Shown here piece after piece: positions 44,154 to 52,457 of a stretch of DNA of 64,000 nucleotides (positions are counted from its first letter, which is position 1; the number at the start of each line of letters is the position of its first letter). The notes under the pieces were generated by a model. It did no database searches and had not been told where the DNA came from. It saw only the letters and a program-made list of their open reading frames with translations. A program made the position numbers and the translations under genes. This stretch comes from Paenibacillus solani. GTDB lineage: Bacteria > Bacillota > Bacilli > Paenibacillales > Paenibacillaceae. Location: contig NZ_LIUT01000001.1 in assembly GCF_001277345.1 (NCBI RefSeq), positions 2,054,369 through 2,118,368 on the forward strand. The letters are read 5' to 3'.

Positions 44154-45062
44154 CTAATAGTTGACCCATTTCTTCTGAACCAGCATCTGTGCGCCTGTGA
44201 TCAGCAGACAGATCAGGAACAGGATTAGGGCCATGCTGGAAGCGTAACCCGTCTTCAGCTGGTTGAAGGCCGTATCGTACAGCTCATATACGATGACGGT
44301 GGTTGAATTGGCGGGTCCGCCCTGGGTCAGTACCTGGATTAGGTCAAAGATCTTGAAGGTACCGATAATCCCCGTCACCAGCAAGAAAAAGGTGGTTGGC
44401 GATATGCACGGCAGCGTAATGCTGCGAAATTTCACCCATGTATTGGCTCCGTCAATCTCGGCTGCTTCATACAGATCCTTAGGAATGGACTGTAACCCGG
44501 CAATATAGATGATGATGTTGTATCCCAACAGGATCCATACTTGGATCATCATCAGAGACGGCAGTGCAAAGTCAATGTCTGCAAGCCATTTCGGCGGATT
44601 GTCGATGCCAAGGGACATCAGGGTTTTGTTCACGGGTCCGAGAGAGGGGTGAAACAGAACCTGCCAGACCATGGCCACAGCAACGATGCTCGAAATATAA
44701 GGAAGGAAGTAAATAACCTTAAAAGCATCCTTAAGATAGACATGCCGGTCAATAAGCACCGACAGCACCAAAGCCACAATCATGGTAATCGGTACGGTAA
44801 TAATGAAGACCAGGTTGTTCACCAAGCTTTGCATAAAAGCGCTGTCATGAAATAAGGTGATGAAATTGCTTAGTCCTGTAAATTTGATTGCACCCATTCC
44901 GGCTACGAAGTTCCATTTCGTAAAGCTTAGCAGCAAGGACCCGATAACGGGTATCAATGTCAGAATGAGAAGCCCAAGCATCAAAGGGGCAACAAATAAA
45001 TATCCGGCGATTTGCTCCTTTGCTGCCATGCTGAGATGGGCGGATTTGTCGGTTCGTTTCAT
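44154..45062 (-). CDS. Sugar ABC transporter permease, LplB/UgpA type
   Basis: A 302-residue permease of the MalF/UgpA/LplB class with six hydrophobic segments, starting IAGYLFVAPLMLGLLILTLI, and the EAA loop LYEAAEIDGANTWVKFRSIT followed by LPCISP. It pairs with the LplC-type permease to import an oligosaccharide. GGAGGAG six bases before ATG 45062 fixes the start; the frame continues upstream to 45161 without support. It is the first gene of the transport-regulator-hydrolase operon. Confidence 0.92.
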   Translation of the reverse strand: MKRTDKSAHLSMAAKEQIAGYLFVAPLMLGLLILTLIPVIGSLLLSFTKWNFVAGMGAIKFTGLSNFITLFHDSAFMQSLVNNLVFIITVPITMIVALVLSVLIDRHVYLKDAFKVIYFLPYISSIVAVAMVWQVLFHPSLGPVNKTLMSLGIDNPPKWLADIDFALPSLMMIQVWILLGYNIIIYIAGLQSIPKDLYEAAEIDGANTWVKFRSITLPCISPTTFFLLVTGIIGTFKIFDLIQVLTQGGPANSTTVIVYELYDTAFNQLKTGYASSMALILFLICLLITGAQMLVQKKWVNY

Positions 45063-45261
45063 ACGTCTCTCCTCCTGGGCATTTTTGCTTAGCACCTTCG
45101 TTCGCTTGAAATCTTGGATCGAACCTGATGCTGCTTTCGTGTAGAATCGATGTACCTTCATTGTAAAAAAGTCGCTTGCCGCTTATAAGAAATAGAAATG
45201 TGCTATTTGGAACAAATTTTACTTTTTGCGCGTTTGCGCGGATCATTATACATTCACAAAA

Positions 45262-45303
45262 CGAAAAAAAGAGCTTAGCGGCTAAGTGCCAACTGAGCTC
45301 TTC
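45262..45303 (-). terminator. Rho-independent terminator upstream of the sugar-use operon
   Basis: AGAGCTTAG (45270-45278) pairs with CTGAGCTCT (45293-45301), one mismatch, with a T7 run on the minus strand. It lies 300 bases after the stop of the beta-propeller protein and before the permease operon, so the operon needs its own promoter between 45063 and 45262. Confidence 0.7.
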
Positions 45304-45359
45304 TTGACGTGTTACTGATTGCTCTATAGCGTGGTCGGTGTGGCTCAATCAGCATTTTT

Positions 45360-45470
45360 TGTTAGCGTATCTGGCCGGCCCGTTAGCTTAATGATTTAGA
45401 GCAATGAAATGTAGTTATATGCTTTTCTAATTATCGGTAATCGGTCTATGTTCTTGTTATACCTATTAGT
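45360..45470 (+). repeat. Fragments of family B and family A repeats (copy 8)
   Basis: GCCGGCCCGTTAGCTTAATG (family B start) at about 45370 is followed by TATCGGTAATCGGTCTATGTTCTTG (family A start) at about 45432-45458. The hairpin parts are absent. It lies 3' of the minus-strand beta-propeller gene. Confidence 0.5.
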
Positions 45471-45602
45471 AATGGGCCGGACAAAATCCGGGCAAATGCC
45501 TGTACTGCGCTCTAAACGATCCCAACGCACAACAAAGAGAGCATGGATGGGTGAATTCCAGCTCTCTTCATTGGATCAACGATAATTGATCGGTTTATCT
45601 AT

Positions 45603-48371
45603 TCAATGCCAGGATTGGATGAACGCGCGGATTACGCTTTGGATGTATGTCCGGGTTCCTTCCTGGATGTCTCCATCCCCTGAACGATCCAGATGCTTCA
45701 GCGCATTCTCCAACTGATGAACCGCTTGTTCGAGGCGGTCCTCCCCATAGTGAAACAGTGCTTGACGGATTGCATTAGAAAGCTGCTTTGCGAGCGGGTG
45801 TTGAATCTCACCTTGCTCGATTCGAGATTCGATCAATTCCGGCAGCTGATCCGGCGTGACCGTCTCCATATAGGTTATGGATGCATCATCATAATACGCC
45901 TTCGTCATCCATAACTGGGAACAGAAAAAAACCAGCCTGACGTAAGTAGCATTTTCCGGAGCAACGGCGCTCATCTCAAGCTGCTGCCATTTTCCGTTTC
46001 CTGCGGTAATTTGAAGCGAAGTCCCGCCGACTTGCTTATGATTGTCATCATAGTAATTCAATGAAGCGAGGGTGCGTCCTTCCTGCAGGTAAACCTGGAA
46101 TCTCGCCGAATACGCCGTGCCCGGTTTCACGGGAACGGAATCGGATGCGACCGCAACCGTTTCCGTCGTGGAAGTATCCGTTATTTTCAGACTGCTCGGC
46201 CCGCTTAAGGTCTGCTCATTACTTAGCCCAAAAGACACGTTTGGCGTTATATTGAACAAGGAGCTCCAGCCCGGGATCACCCCGCTATCTGCAGGTTGGT
46301 CAAAGCTTCCGTTCAATAGAGGGAGCTCGATCGGGATGTGAACGGCTCCGTTTCCCTTCGTCACTTCGATTTTTTTAAGTAACGTATCATCTGAATAATA
46401 GATATGCCCGTCATCACCAAGCGTCATCAATGGAGTTGATGACAGCGTGACCGCAGCTTCCGGCTCTTTCGGATCGACGATGGTAATCCTGCCCGCAAGC
46501 GTCGTAACCATAAAGCCGTCCTCACTCCAGCGGATGTGCACCGGACGCCATCTTCCATAATTGGATACGGACGGATAAATATTGGCGCTCTTCACAATGT
46601 CCATTGTCTCCGGATCCATGGCAAAGATCAATCCATCCGCCGCCGCCCAGAGTAATCCGTCAGGACCGATGCTAAGTCCGCTGATCATTGTAGGTTGAAT
46701 GGTTGCGCCTGGAATCGCAGGAACGAATTCTTGAAGCTTTCTTCCGCTGGCGATATCCCATACAAAGATTTTTGCCGCCGTTTCTGTCGGATCGATCCCG
46801 AGCCCGCCAGCAACAGTCGTCGAACCGTACAGCTTCCCGTCGCGGACGGCAAGGCCGACGATCGATTGGTTGTGCACAACATCCTCATAGACGGTAAACC
46901 CGTTCTCAGGACCGAGCGACGGATCGTAAACGGTCAGCGAGCCACCGAGTTCGCCGTAATCCGGAATCGTGCCGATAAACAGCTTGCCTTCGCCCGGCGT
47001 CATGGCGAACGGTCTGTCCTGATGAGGAATTTTATATATCTCTTTCGGATTGACACCATCCTGAATCGGCTGATTCACATCCAGCTCCCAGATATAACCT
47101 CCCGGATAAACACCAAAGTACATTTTGTCACCGAGGGCAGCCATGCCTTCCGCCTGTCCTAAAGAGAAGATTTCTATTTCACCGGAAATCGGGGAATATG
47201 CAGCCCCTTTCCCACCCGGATAGCCGCTCATATACAGCTTGCCGTCCGGCCCTTTCTCCAGCGTCTGAATCGGAATCGGATTACCGGAGAATGGGTAGGT
47301 AACCGATTTGACCTTCTTCGTCTCCAGGTTCATGTAAGCCACCGCTCCCGACCACATGACAGTAGCCAGCGATTTCCCCGGAAGCTCCGGATCGTTCGGC
47401 ATCTCGACCCACGCGGTATTGCGAAGGTAGGTGGTATATTCGATTCCGGTGTCGACTGCGTCCATCGTGATGAGATCGAGCTCCATCAACCGGTTGTTCT
47501 GTACGAAATATACTTTGTTGCTGTCCGGCTCGCCAAACGATAACCGAATTCCCTTATTGTCCAGAAAATAGGTATCGCTCCAATCCCCGGCTTCTGTGTC
47601 ATAGAACAGCAGAGCGTTATTCCCACCGCTCAAGCCGGCTACGATATACTTGCCTGCTGCATCAAGCTGATATACTTGCGCAGTCTGCACCGCACCGCCA
47701 TATGTCGGCAGCGGAATTTGTTCCTTCTCCCCCGTGTCTACGTCCACTTTTACAAGGCTTCCCTGAATACCGATACCTGCATATAGATATCCATTATGAT
47801 AGGCTGTGGCCCGGGTATAACTTTGACCAGGCATTACGTTGCCGTAATCCTTTATCTCGCCGGTGGAGGGATCGTAGCGGCCAACCTTGGCGTTAGGATA
47901 AGAACCGAAATATACCCGGCCCTGTTCGTCATACGTCAGCCCGTATACGACACTCTCTCCGATCCCGCCCAGGTCGCTCAGCTCCTTCGTTACAGGCGAA
48001 TACGTATACAGCTTGCCGTTACCGCCAATATAGACCGTACCGTCCGGCAGCGTGATATGCGTCCAGGAGCTCTCGGTTCCTTCAAGCCTGTATTTGCGCA
48101 GCACCTCCCTGCTCACCAGATCAACCACCTGGAAAATGGCCGGCTTTCCAGTTACCGTCGTATACATGACATCTCGGCCATCTTCTTTTCCGAAAGTCGC
48201 GTCAAAAACAGCTACATTCTCAATCGGGGAAGCGATGGAGACCGGCTCGCCGAATGCTTTGTCCACTCGTGCATCTGCCGGAGCCGCGAGCCACCATTGC
48301 GATACTATAACCAACATGAGTGAAAGAATGGATACAGTGCTTCTTTTTGCGTAAACGATTCTTTTTGACAT
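45603..48371 (-). CDS. Secreted beta-propeller protein with CBM-like and FIMAH-type domains
   Basis: A 922-residue protein with a signal peptide cleaved near Ala34 (PADA). Residues about 40-680 form repeated beta-propeller blades (DGTVYIGGNGKLYTYSPVTK, GRVYFGSYPNAKVGRYDPST, DGKLYMSGYPGGKGAAYSPI). Residues about 685-840 resemble a carbohydrate-binding jelly-roll (LLNGSFDQPADSGVIPGWSS, KWQQLEMSAVAPENATYVRL). The last 75 residues are a helical FIMAH-type module (LPELIESRIEQGEIQHPLAK). It probably binds or processes an extracellular polysaccharide, perhaps as a lyase, but no catalytic residues can be assigned. GGGGA nine bases before the ATG supports the start, and a cre site lies upstream. Confidence 0.78.
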   Translation of the reverse strand: MSKRIVYAKRSTVSILSLMLVIVSQWWLAAPADARVDKAFGEPVSIASPIENVAVFDATFGKEDGRDVMYTTVTGKPAIFQVVDLVSREVLRKYRLEGTESSWTHITLPDGTVYIGGNGKLYTYSPVTKELSDLGGIGESVVYGLTYDEQGRVYFGSYPNAKVGRYDPSTGEIKDYGNVMPGQSYTRATAYHNGYLYAGIGIQGSLVKVDVDTGEKEQIPLPTYGGAVQTAQVYQLDAAGKYIVAGLSGGNNALLFYDTEAGDWSDTYFLDNKGIRLSFGEPDSNKVYFVQNNRLMELDLITMDAVDTGIEYTTYLRNTAWVEMPNDPELPGKSLATVMWSGAVAYMNLETKKVKSVTYPFSGNPIPIQTLEKGPDGKLYMSGYPGGKGAAYSPISGEIEIFSLGQAEGMAALGDKMYFGVYPGGYIWELDVNQPIQDGVNPKEIYKIPHQDRPFAMTPGEGKLFIGTIPDYGELGGSLTVYDPSLGPENGFTVYEDVVHNQSIVGLAVRDGKLYGSTTVAGGLGIDPTETAAKIFVWDIASGRKLQEFVPAIPGATIQPTMISGLSIGPDGLLWAAADGLIFAMDPETMDIVKSANIYPSVSNYGRWRPVHIRWSEDGFMVTTLAGRITIVDPKEPEAAVTLSSTPLMTLGDDGHIYYSDDTLLKKIEVTKGNGAVHIPIELPLLNGSFDQPADSGVIPGWSSLFNITPNVSFGLSNEQTLSGPSSLKITDTSTTETVAVASDSVPVKPGTAYSARFQVYLQEGRTLASLNYYDDNHKQVGGTSLQITAGNGKWQQLEMSAVAPENATYVRLVFFCSQLWMTKAYYDDASITYMETVTPDQLPELIESRIEQGEIQHPLAKQLSNAIRQALFHYGEDRLEQAVHQLENALKHLDRSGDGDIQEGTRTYIQSVIRAFIQSWH

Positions 48372-48400
48372 TAATGTAATTCCCCATTTCTTATGATGAT

Positions 48401-48414
48401 TGAAAGCGCTTTAA
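48401..48414. promoter_or_regulatory. Catabolite-responsive element (cre)
   Basis: TGAAAGCGCTTTAA matches the CcpA-binding consensus TGWAANCGNTNWCA at 13 of 14 positions and is almost a perfect palindrome. It lies 30 bases upstream of the beta-propeller gene start, predicting glucose repression of the locus. Confidence 0.75.
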
Positions 48415-49020
48415 ATTGATTCGTCAACAAGTTGACGCGATTCCTCTTTACCCTCCTCATGCTATAGTTCCTCTCTCTGAAGCAATAAAGAAGAGGCGCA
48501 AGAACTCGATTGATATCTAGTACTGCTCAGTCCCCCCTCATGATCATGGGCATTACCATCACTATCACCATGATCCTCAATTTATTGCCTTTACTGTCAT
48601 TTTCTCTCAGAGGTTGGCCGATGTGATCATATACTGTGCAATCCTCCAACACCAAGCGAGCATCAGACTTAATAGGCTGCTTTAGTATAAAAACACCTTA
48701 ATATTTTAGTAAAGTTGCATATTTCCATAGGCTGTTGTTTTTCTGTTTCTGTCGCTTATCGAACCCTGTGCACGAATCTATCAAGGGGAAAATGATGTGT
48801 AGAAATTGCTAAATGGGTAGAAATACATAAATGTTTTCGGAGCCGATACTCGCCCTGCTTGGATCTAGGACCTGTTACTGGCGGACGGTTGAAATCATGA
48901 CAAATCTAACTCGATTAGTACTTGTGGATTCAGTAAACGGAAGAACTTCCGATTCGCCCATCTTTCGCTGGATGAATACACTGTAGGAGATGATCGTTCA
49001 CGAAAGGTGGAATTCTGAGT
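48415..49020. other. Intergenic region with a possible decayed coding stretch
   Basis: On the minus strand about 48530-48682 reads IKSDARLVLEDCTVYDHIGQ then PLRENDSKGNKLRIMV without stops, coding-like but with no start. An overlapping frame gives a His/Asp-rich string. I do not recognise it. The remainder, up to the ribosome site at about 49003, holds only presumed promoters for the two divergent genes. Confidence 0.35.
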
Positions 49021-50382
49021 ATGAATCGCATGGAGAATGCAATACTTTTTACGGCCGCTTCTAGGAATTCAGGTTTTGACATATGGCTTTACCGGCTGGC
49101 AGACGGCCGTATATTCAGGCTGACCGATAATCTGGGCGAAGCGCATTCCATTCCATACTGGTCGCCGGATAACCATTTCGTTTCATTTATCGGGCGAAAC
49201 GGTATTGTGTATGTGTTGGATTTCATGAATGGAGGGGTGGCGCGCATCGATCAGATCGAGCCCTATACGCTGCTTAGCTGGTCGCCGGACAGCCGGTATT
49301 TATCATACGTAAAGGACGGTAGGATCGTCATTTACGACATTCGCTTACATGCCAGCAATTCGATAGTTCAAGAGGGGGCGGCTGATGCCCAGTGGTTTCC
49401 TTCGGGGGAAGCGCTCCTCTATGCCGCTCCTGATGAAGCAGGGAATGTTCAACTATTCCGGAGCAACCTGGCTGGCACAGATAGGATCCAATTGACACAA
49501 AACACCGAAGGCCCGCTCCACAACGTTAGGATTTCCCCAGACGGACGGTTTGCGCTCTATACATCTCCTGGAGCCAGCATATCATTGATTACGGTTGTTA
49601 TCCTGGCCACTGGCGAGAACCGCCAGCTTGAAGGCGGCCCACAGGCCAAAAACTATTTTCCGGCATGGTCTCCGGACTCCTCGCTGATCGCGTACAGCGC
49701 GACAGATTTTGTTCAAAATCAGTATGTTTCTTACATCCAGACCGACAGTCGGAATGGGGGACAACAACAAACGTGGGCGGTCTCGAGCTGCTTCGCAACG
49801 CCGGTAAGCTGGTCCCCGGATGGAAGCCGCATCGCTTACTTGTCGGGCTGCCGCGAACAAGAGCCAGCATCTCAAATTTGGATCGTGAATACAGCAACAT
49901 CCGCCCCGCCCGTTAAAATCGTGGATGCAGAGCGTATTACGGCTTTAGCATGGTCCTCGCGCAAACCAGTTAACCCTGCTTACAGTTTGTATCGCAATAC
50001 AACGTACAAAGTATCGTTCTTCTACCCGATGAACTGGGTGCAGGTAACCGATGAACGATATGAAGGTCCAGGCGGTTTTTTCCAAATTTCCGCCATCATG
50101 TCGGGAGCAGACATTCACGAAGTGTGCAAATCGGAGGCATTTCATGTTTTAAGCCCTTATGGAAGCAATCCGACAATAATCCCTGCGGCCATTCAATCCC
50201 AAGCAGCCTGCTATATATTTCCTTCCGCAGACCAGCCCCCTGAGATGAGGACCCAGTCGGCGCTGATCGTTAAATACCCGGAACCGGTTGTTATTCAAGG
50301 CGGCTCCTATACGTATTTTATTCTATGGGCCGATCGAAACCACATCATCCAGCTCAGCCGATCGCTAAAGTTCATTCGGTAA
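49021..50382 (+). CDS. TolB-like WD40 beta-propeller protein
   Basis: A 453-residue protein of TolB/PD40-type propeller repeats. Blades are marked by PYWSPDNHFVSFIGRNG, LSWSPDSRYLSYVKDG, RISPDGRFALYTSPG, AWSPDSSLIAYSATD and SWSPDGSRIAYLSG. The last 130 residues form a separate domain (NTTYKVSFFYPMNWVQVTDE) resembling the PsbP-like modules found in lipoproteins. There is no signal peptide at this start, which is odd for a TolB-type protein and suggests a cytoplasmic role or a missing leader. AAAGGTGG ten bases before ATG 49021 supports it. The function is unknown. Confidence 0.75.
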   Translation: MNRMENAILFTAASRNSGFDIWLYRLADGRIFRLTDNLGEAHSIPYWSPDNHFVSFIGRNGIVYVLDFMNGGVARIDQIEPYTLLSWSPDSRYLSYVKDGRIVIYDIRLHASNSIVQEGAADAQWFPSGEALLYAAPDEAGNVQLFRSNLAGTDRIQLTQNTEGPLHNVRISPDGRFALYTSPGASISLITVVILATGENRQLEGGPQAKNYFPAWSPDSSLIAYSATDFVQNQYVSYIQTDSRNGGQQQTWAVSSCFATPVSWSPDGSRIAYLSGCREQEPASQIWIVNTATSAPPVKIVDAERITALAWSSRKPVNPAYSLYRNTTYKVSFFYPMNWVQVTDERYEGPGGFFQISAIMSGADIHEVCKSEAFHVLSPYGSNPTIIPAAIQSQAACYIFPSADQPPEMRTQSALIVKYPEPVVIQGGSYTYFILWADRNHIIQLSRSLKFIR

Positions 50383-50610
50383 TCAAAAAAACAATCGGAT
50401 CGTGAGTTCCTCTTCCCCCTTCTCTTCGATCACATGCATCACGACTCCGACATGACAAATGCCGCTTGGGGCTGGGGGCATGCATCCGGATGGTCGCCAC
50501 AACTGATGTGCACATATCGTCTTTAATGCGCTGTTTTTTACAGAATTGCTGTCCAGGACGTCCGGATCGATGATTGTATATCGGAATGTTCGTAGGCGAT
50601 AAATCTCCAT
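50383..50610 (-). CDS. Hypothetical protein (75 residues)
   Basis: A small protein reading MEIYRLRTFRYTIIDPDVLD, then CAHQLWRPSGCMPPAPSGIC and HVGVVMHVIEEKGEEELTIR. It has the look of a conserved short protein, but I do not recognise the family. The overlapping second frame (50372-50626) seems less natural. GGAGG is only three bases before ATG 50610, which is tight. The stop is adjacent to the convergent TolB-like gene's stop. Confidence 0.5.
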   Translation of the reverse strand: MEIYRLRTFRYTIIDPDVLDSNSVKNSALKTICAHQLWRPSGCMPPAPSGICHVGVVMHVIEEKGEEELTIRLFF

Positions 50611-50623
50611 TAACCTCCAAATA

Positions 50624-50652
50624 CAAAAAAACGACTACTTAAATAAGTAGCC
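50624..50652 (-). terminator. Terminator of the two small membrane-protein genes
   Basis: On the minus strand CTACTT-ATTT-AAGTAG, extended by GCGG/TCGT pairs, is followed by TTTTTTT. It lies about 100 bases after the 74-residue gene's stop. Confidence 0.75.
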
Positions 50653-50745
50653 GCTCCAATCATTGATGAAAGACCAAAATGCTTTTCGATCGCCGATAAT
50701 TTCTAAAGGGTTTCTCACAATATTAGCTAATTGTGAATATTTCAA

Positions 50746-50970
50746 CTATTTATTCTTCTGCTTTGCAACTTGCATACCACCGATGAAAAGCATGATAATC
50801 CCAATTACTGCTAGAATAATCTGAACTAAGAATGGACTCAATGAAAACACAGTTTTACCTTGCCAGTGCAATCCGAACAACTCTTCGTTCAGCCCCACAA
50901 TCGCCAATAACGGCTTAAGATATAAACTCAGCGCTAGTAATACGATCCCGCTAATAATTTTGCTATTCAT
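50746..50970 (-). CDS. Small membrane protein (74 residues)
   Basis: Two hydrophobic helices (IISGIVLLALSLYLKPLLAI and LVQIILAVIGIIMLFIGGMQ) with a polar loop and a basic C-terminus. No family recognised. AAGAGG before the ATG supports the start. It follows the 90-residue membrane protein gene on the same strand, 50 bases apart, so they may form an operon ended by the hairpin at 50624. Confidence 0.7.
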   Translation of the reverse strand: MNSKIISGIVLLALSLYLKPLLAIVGLNEELFGLHWQGKTVFSLSPFLVQIILAVIGIIMLFIGGMQVAKQKNK

Positions 50971-51021
50971 GTTTCAAAACCTCTTTTCCAGTTAGGATAA
51001 ATGAATATGATAATTTCTTGT

Positions 51022-51294
51022 TTAGAGTAAAAATAGTAAGAATTTGTTTTCTTTCATTTTCTTTATAAACTTAACGATTCCTCGAACAATAATTATTGAT
51101 AAAATGATAATAATGACTGGACCAATTTCTAACATAAAAACAGGAATTAAACCTGATAATGAAACGAAAATCTCGTAAATAAAAAAATAATCAACTATTC
51201 CAGCAACTACAAAAGACATTACAATGAACTGAAATTTCTGATAGTAAAAACTTAGCTTATAATAGGCTCTTCTTAAGTAATCAAAAGCTTTCAT
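51022..51294 (-). CDS. Small membrane protein (90 residues)
   Basis: A basic N-terminus (MKAFDYLRRAYYKLSFYYQK), two or three hydrophobic segments (FIVMSFVVAGIVDYFFIYEI, VIIIILSIIIVRGIVKFI) and a lysine-rich tail. No family recognised. GAGGTG four bases before the ATG supports translation. The AT-rich codon use is like that of the neighbouring small genes. Confidence 0.65.
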   Translation of the reverse strand: MKAFDYLRRAYYKLSFYYQKFQFIVMSFVVAGIVDYFFIYEIFVSLSGLIPVFMLEIGPVIIIILSIIIVRGIVKFIKKMKENKFLLFLL

Positions 51295-51374
51295 GCTTCA
51301 CCTCAATGCTATTTATTTACAATATGCTACGTTTATGTTTAGAGATGGTTTCAGGTGAGGATTTAAACTAATCG

Positions 51375-51425
51375 GCCCGTTAGTTGAACAAAAGCAGCCG
51401 ATCCATATGGATCGGCTGCTTACTA
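51375..51425 (-). repeat. Family B repeat with terminator hairpin, copy 2
   Basis: CCCGTTAGTTGAACAAAAGCAG leads into GCAGCCGATCCATATGGATCGGCTGC, a perfect palindrome. On the minus strand it directly follows the protease stop codon and is followed by a T-rich run, so it should end that gene. Confidence 0.85.
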
Positions 51426-52262
51426 CTATTGAAACATAATCTTTTCATATTTCTCCAAATAATCGATTGGAATAGCAAGACCTACGGTGATAGATTGGTC
51501 TCCCTGTGATGTAGTTGTTGTGGCATACACAACTGCAATAACCTTCCCCTTATTGTTAATAACAGGGCTGCCGCTGTTTCCGTTATGAATTGGCGCCTGT
51601 ATTATGAGCATGGGAAGCTGGCGGCTCTCTGAGGGGGTTAATCCTAGCACTGTGCCTTCAGTGGCGATTCGATAGAATGCTAGCGGATTTCCGATGACAT
51701 GAATAGGGTCGCCCTCTTGATACGCTATCTCTGTTTCCAATTGCAGTGTAGGTAGGTTGGTCGCATTGTCTCTAATTTTAAGTATGGAGATATCGATCTC
51801 GCTGTCACTTACGATAACATCGGCCAGATATGTTTTTCCATTAAGGAATTGGATTATTCCAGCCTTGTCATCATCCAAGACATGTTGATTCGTAATAATG
51901 ATTCCATTTGGAGCAATATTAAATCCTGTACCTTTCCGATCGCCGATACTAACGTTGACAACGGCTTGCTTATATTGCTGGATCTGTTCATCTTGTGATA
52001 ACTGTGAATCCTTTTTCAAAAACCGTAGTGTCGGTAGATTATATACCTGTGGTATAAAAGCGATTAGATTACCGAGTAGCAGAATGGCCAGCATAACAAT
52101 CATTGTTTTTTTGATCCATGTTCTTTTGGGTGGGGGATTCAACTCATTTTCTTCATCGTCATCCTCCAGGTTCCAAAATTCTTCTTCCCATTCAACTGGG
52201 ACATCGGTATCATTTACTGGATCGGCGGGTGTTTTGGGATCATTCAGCTCATCGTTACGGAT
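51426..52262 (-). CDS. HtrA-like membrane-anchored trypsin-like serine protease
   Basis: About 278 residues in the likely form. An acidic cytoplasmic stretch (EEEFWNLEDDDEENEL), one membrane helix (MIVMLAILLLGNLIAFI), then a trypsin-like domain. The triad can be placed at His in TNQHVL, Asp in SEIDISILKI and Ser in HNGNSGSP. No PDZ domain follows, unlike HtrA proper. The start is unclear. The frame opens with TTG at 52391, but the only good ribosome site (GGGAGG) is eight bases before an ATC codon at 52262, giving (M)RNDELNDPKT, which suits the protein. It is divergent from the helicase gene. Confidence 0.8.
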   Translation of the reverse strand: MRNDELNDPKTPADPVNDTDVPVEWEEEFWNLEDDDEENELNPPPKRTWIKKTMIVMLAILLLGNLIAFIPQVYNLPTLRFLKKDSQLSQDEQIQQYKQAVVNVSIGDRKGTGFNIAPNGIIITNQHVLDDDKAGIIQFLNGKTYLADVIVSDSEIDISILKIRDNATNLPTLQLETEIAYQEGDPIHVIGNPLAFYRIATEGTVLGLTPSESRQLPMLIIQAPIHNGNSGSPVINNKGKVIAVVYATTTTSQGDQSITVGLAIPIDYLEKYEKIMFQ

Positions 52263-52457
52263 GGAAAATACCTCCCTGCTAATGAGAAATAGAATAAAAA
52301 ACACTGATTCAAGATAATTATACCAAACCTTGGCAGACTGTGATCGAAAACGAATGGATAAACGTGATTGATGAGAAATACCGATTGCCAAACTTCTTTG
52401 TTCATGAGATAATTATAGTTTTCCTAATAAGAATTTGATAGTGTTGGAGGCGTAAGC

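Noticed and set aside
48540..48580. His/Asp-rich frame (DHGDSDGNAHDHEG) as a metal-binding protein end
   Set aside because: Too short, overlaps another coding-like frame and lacks a start; not enough to call.
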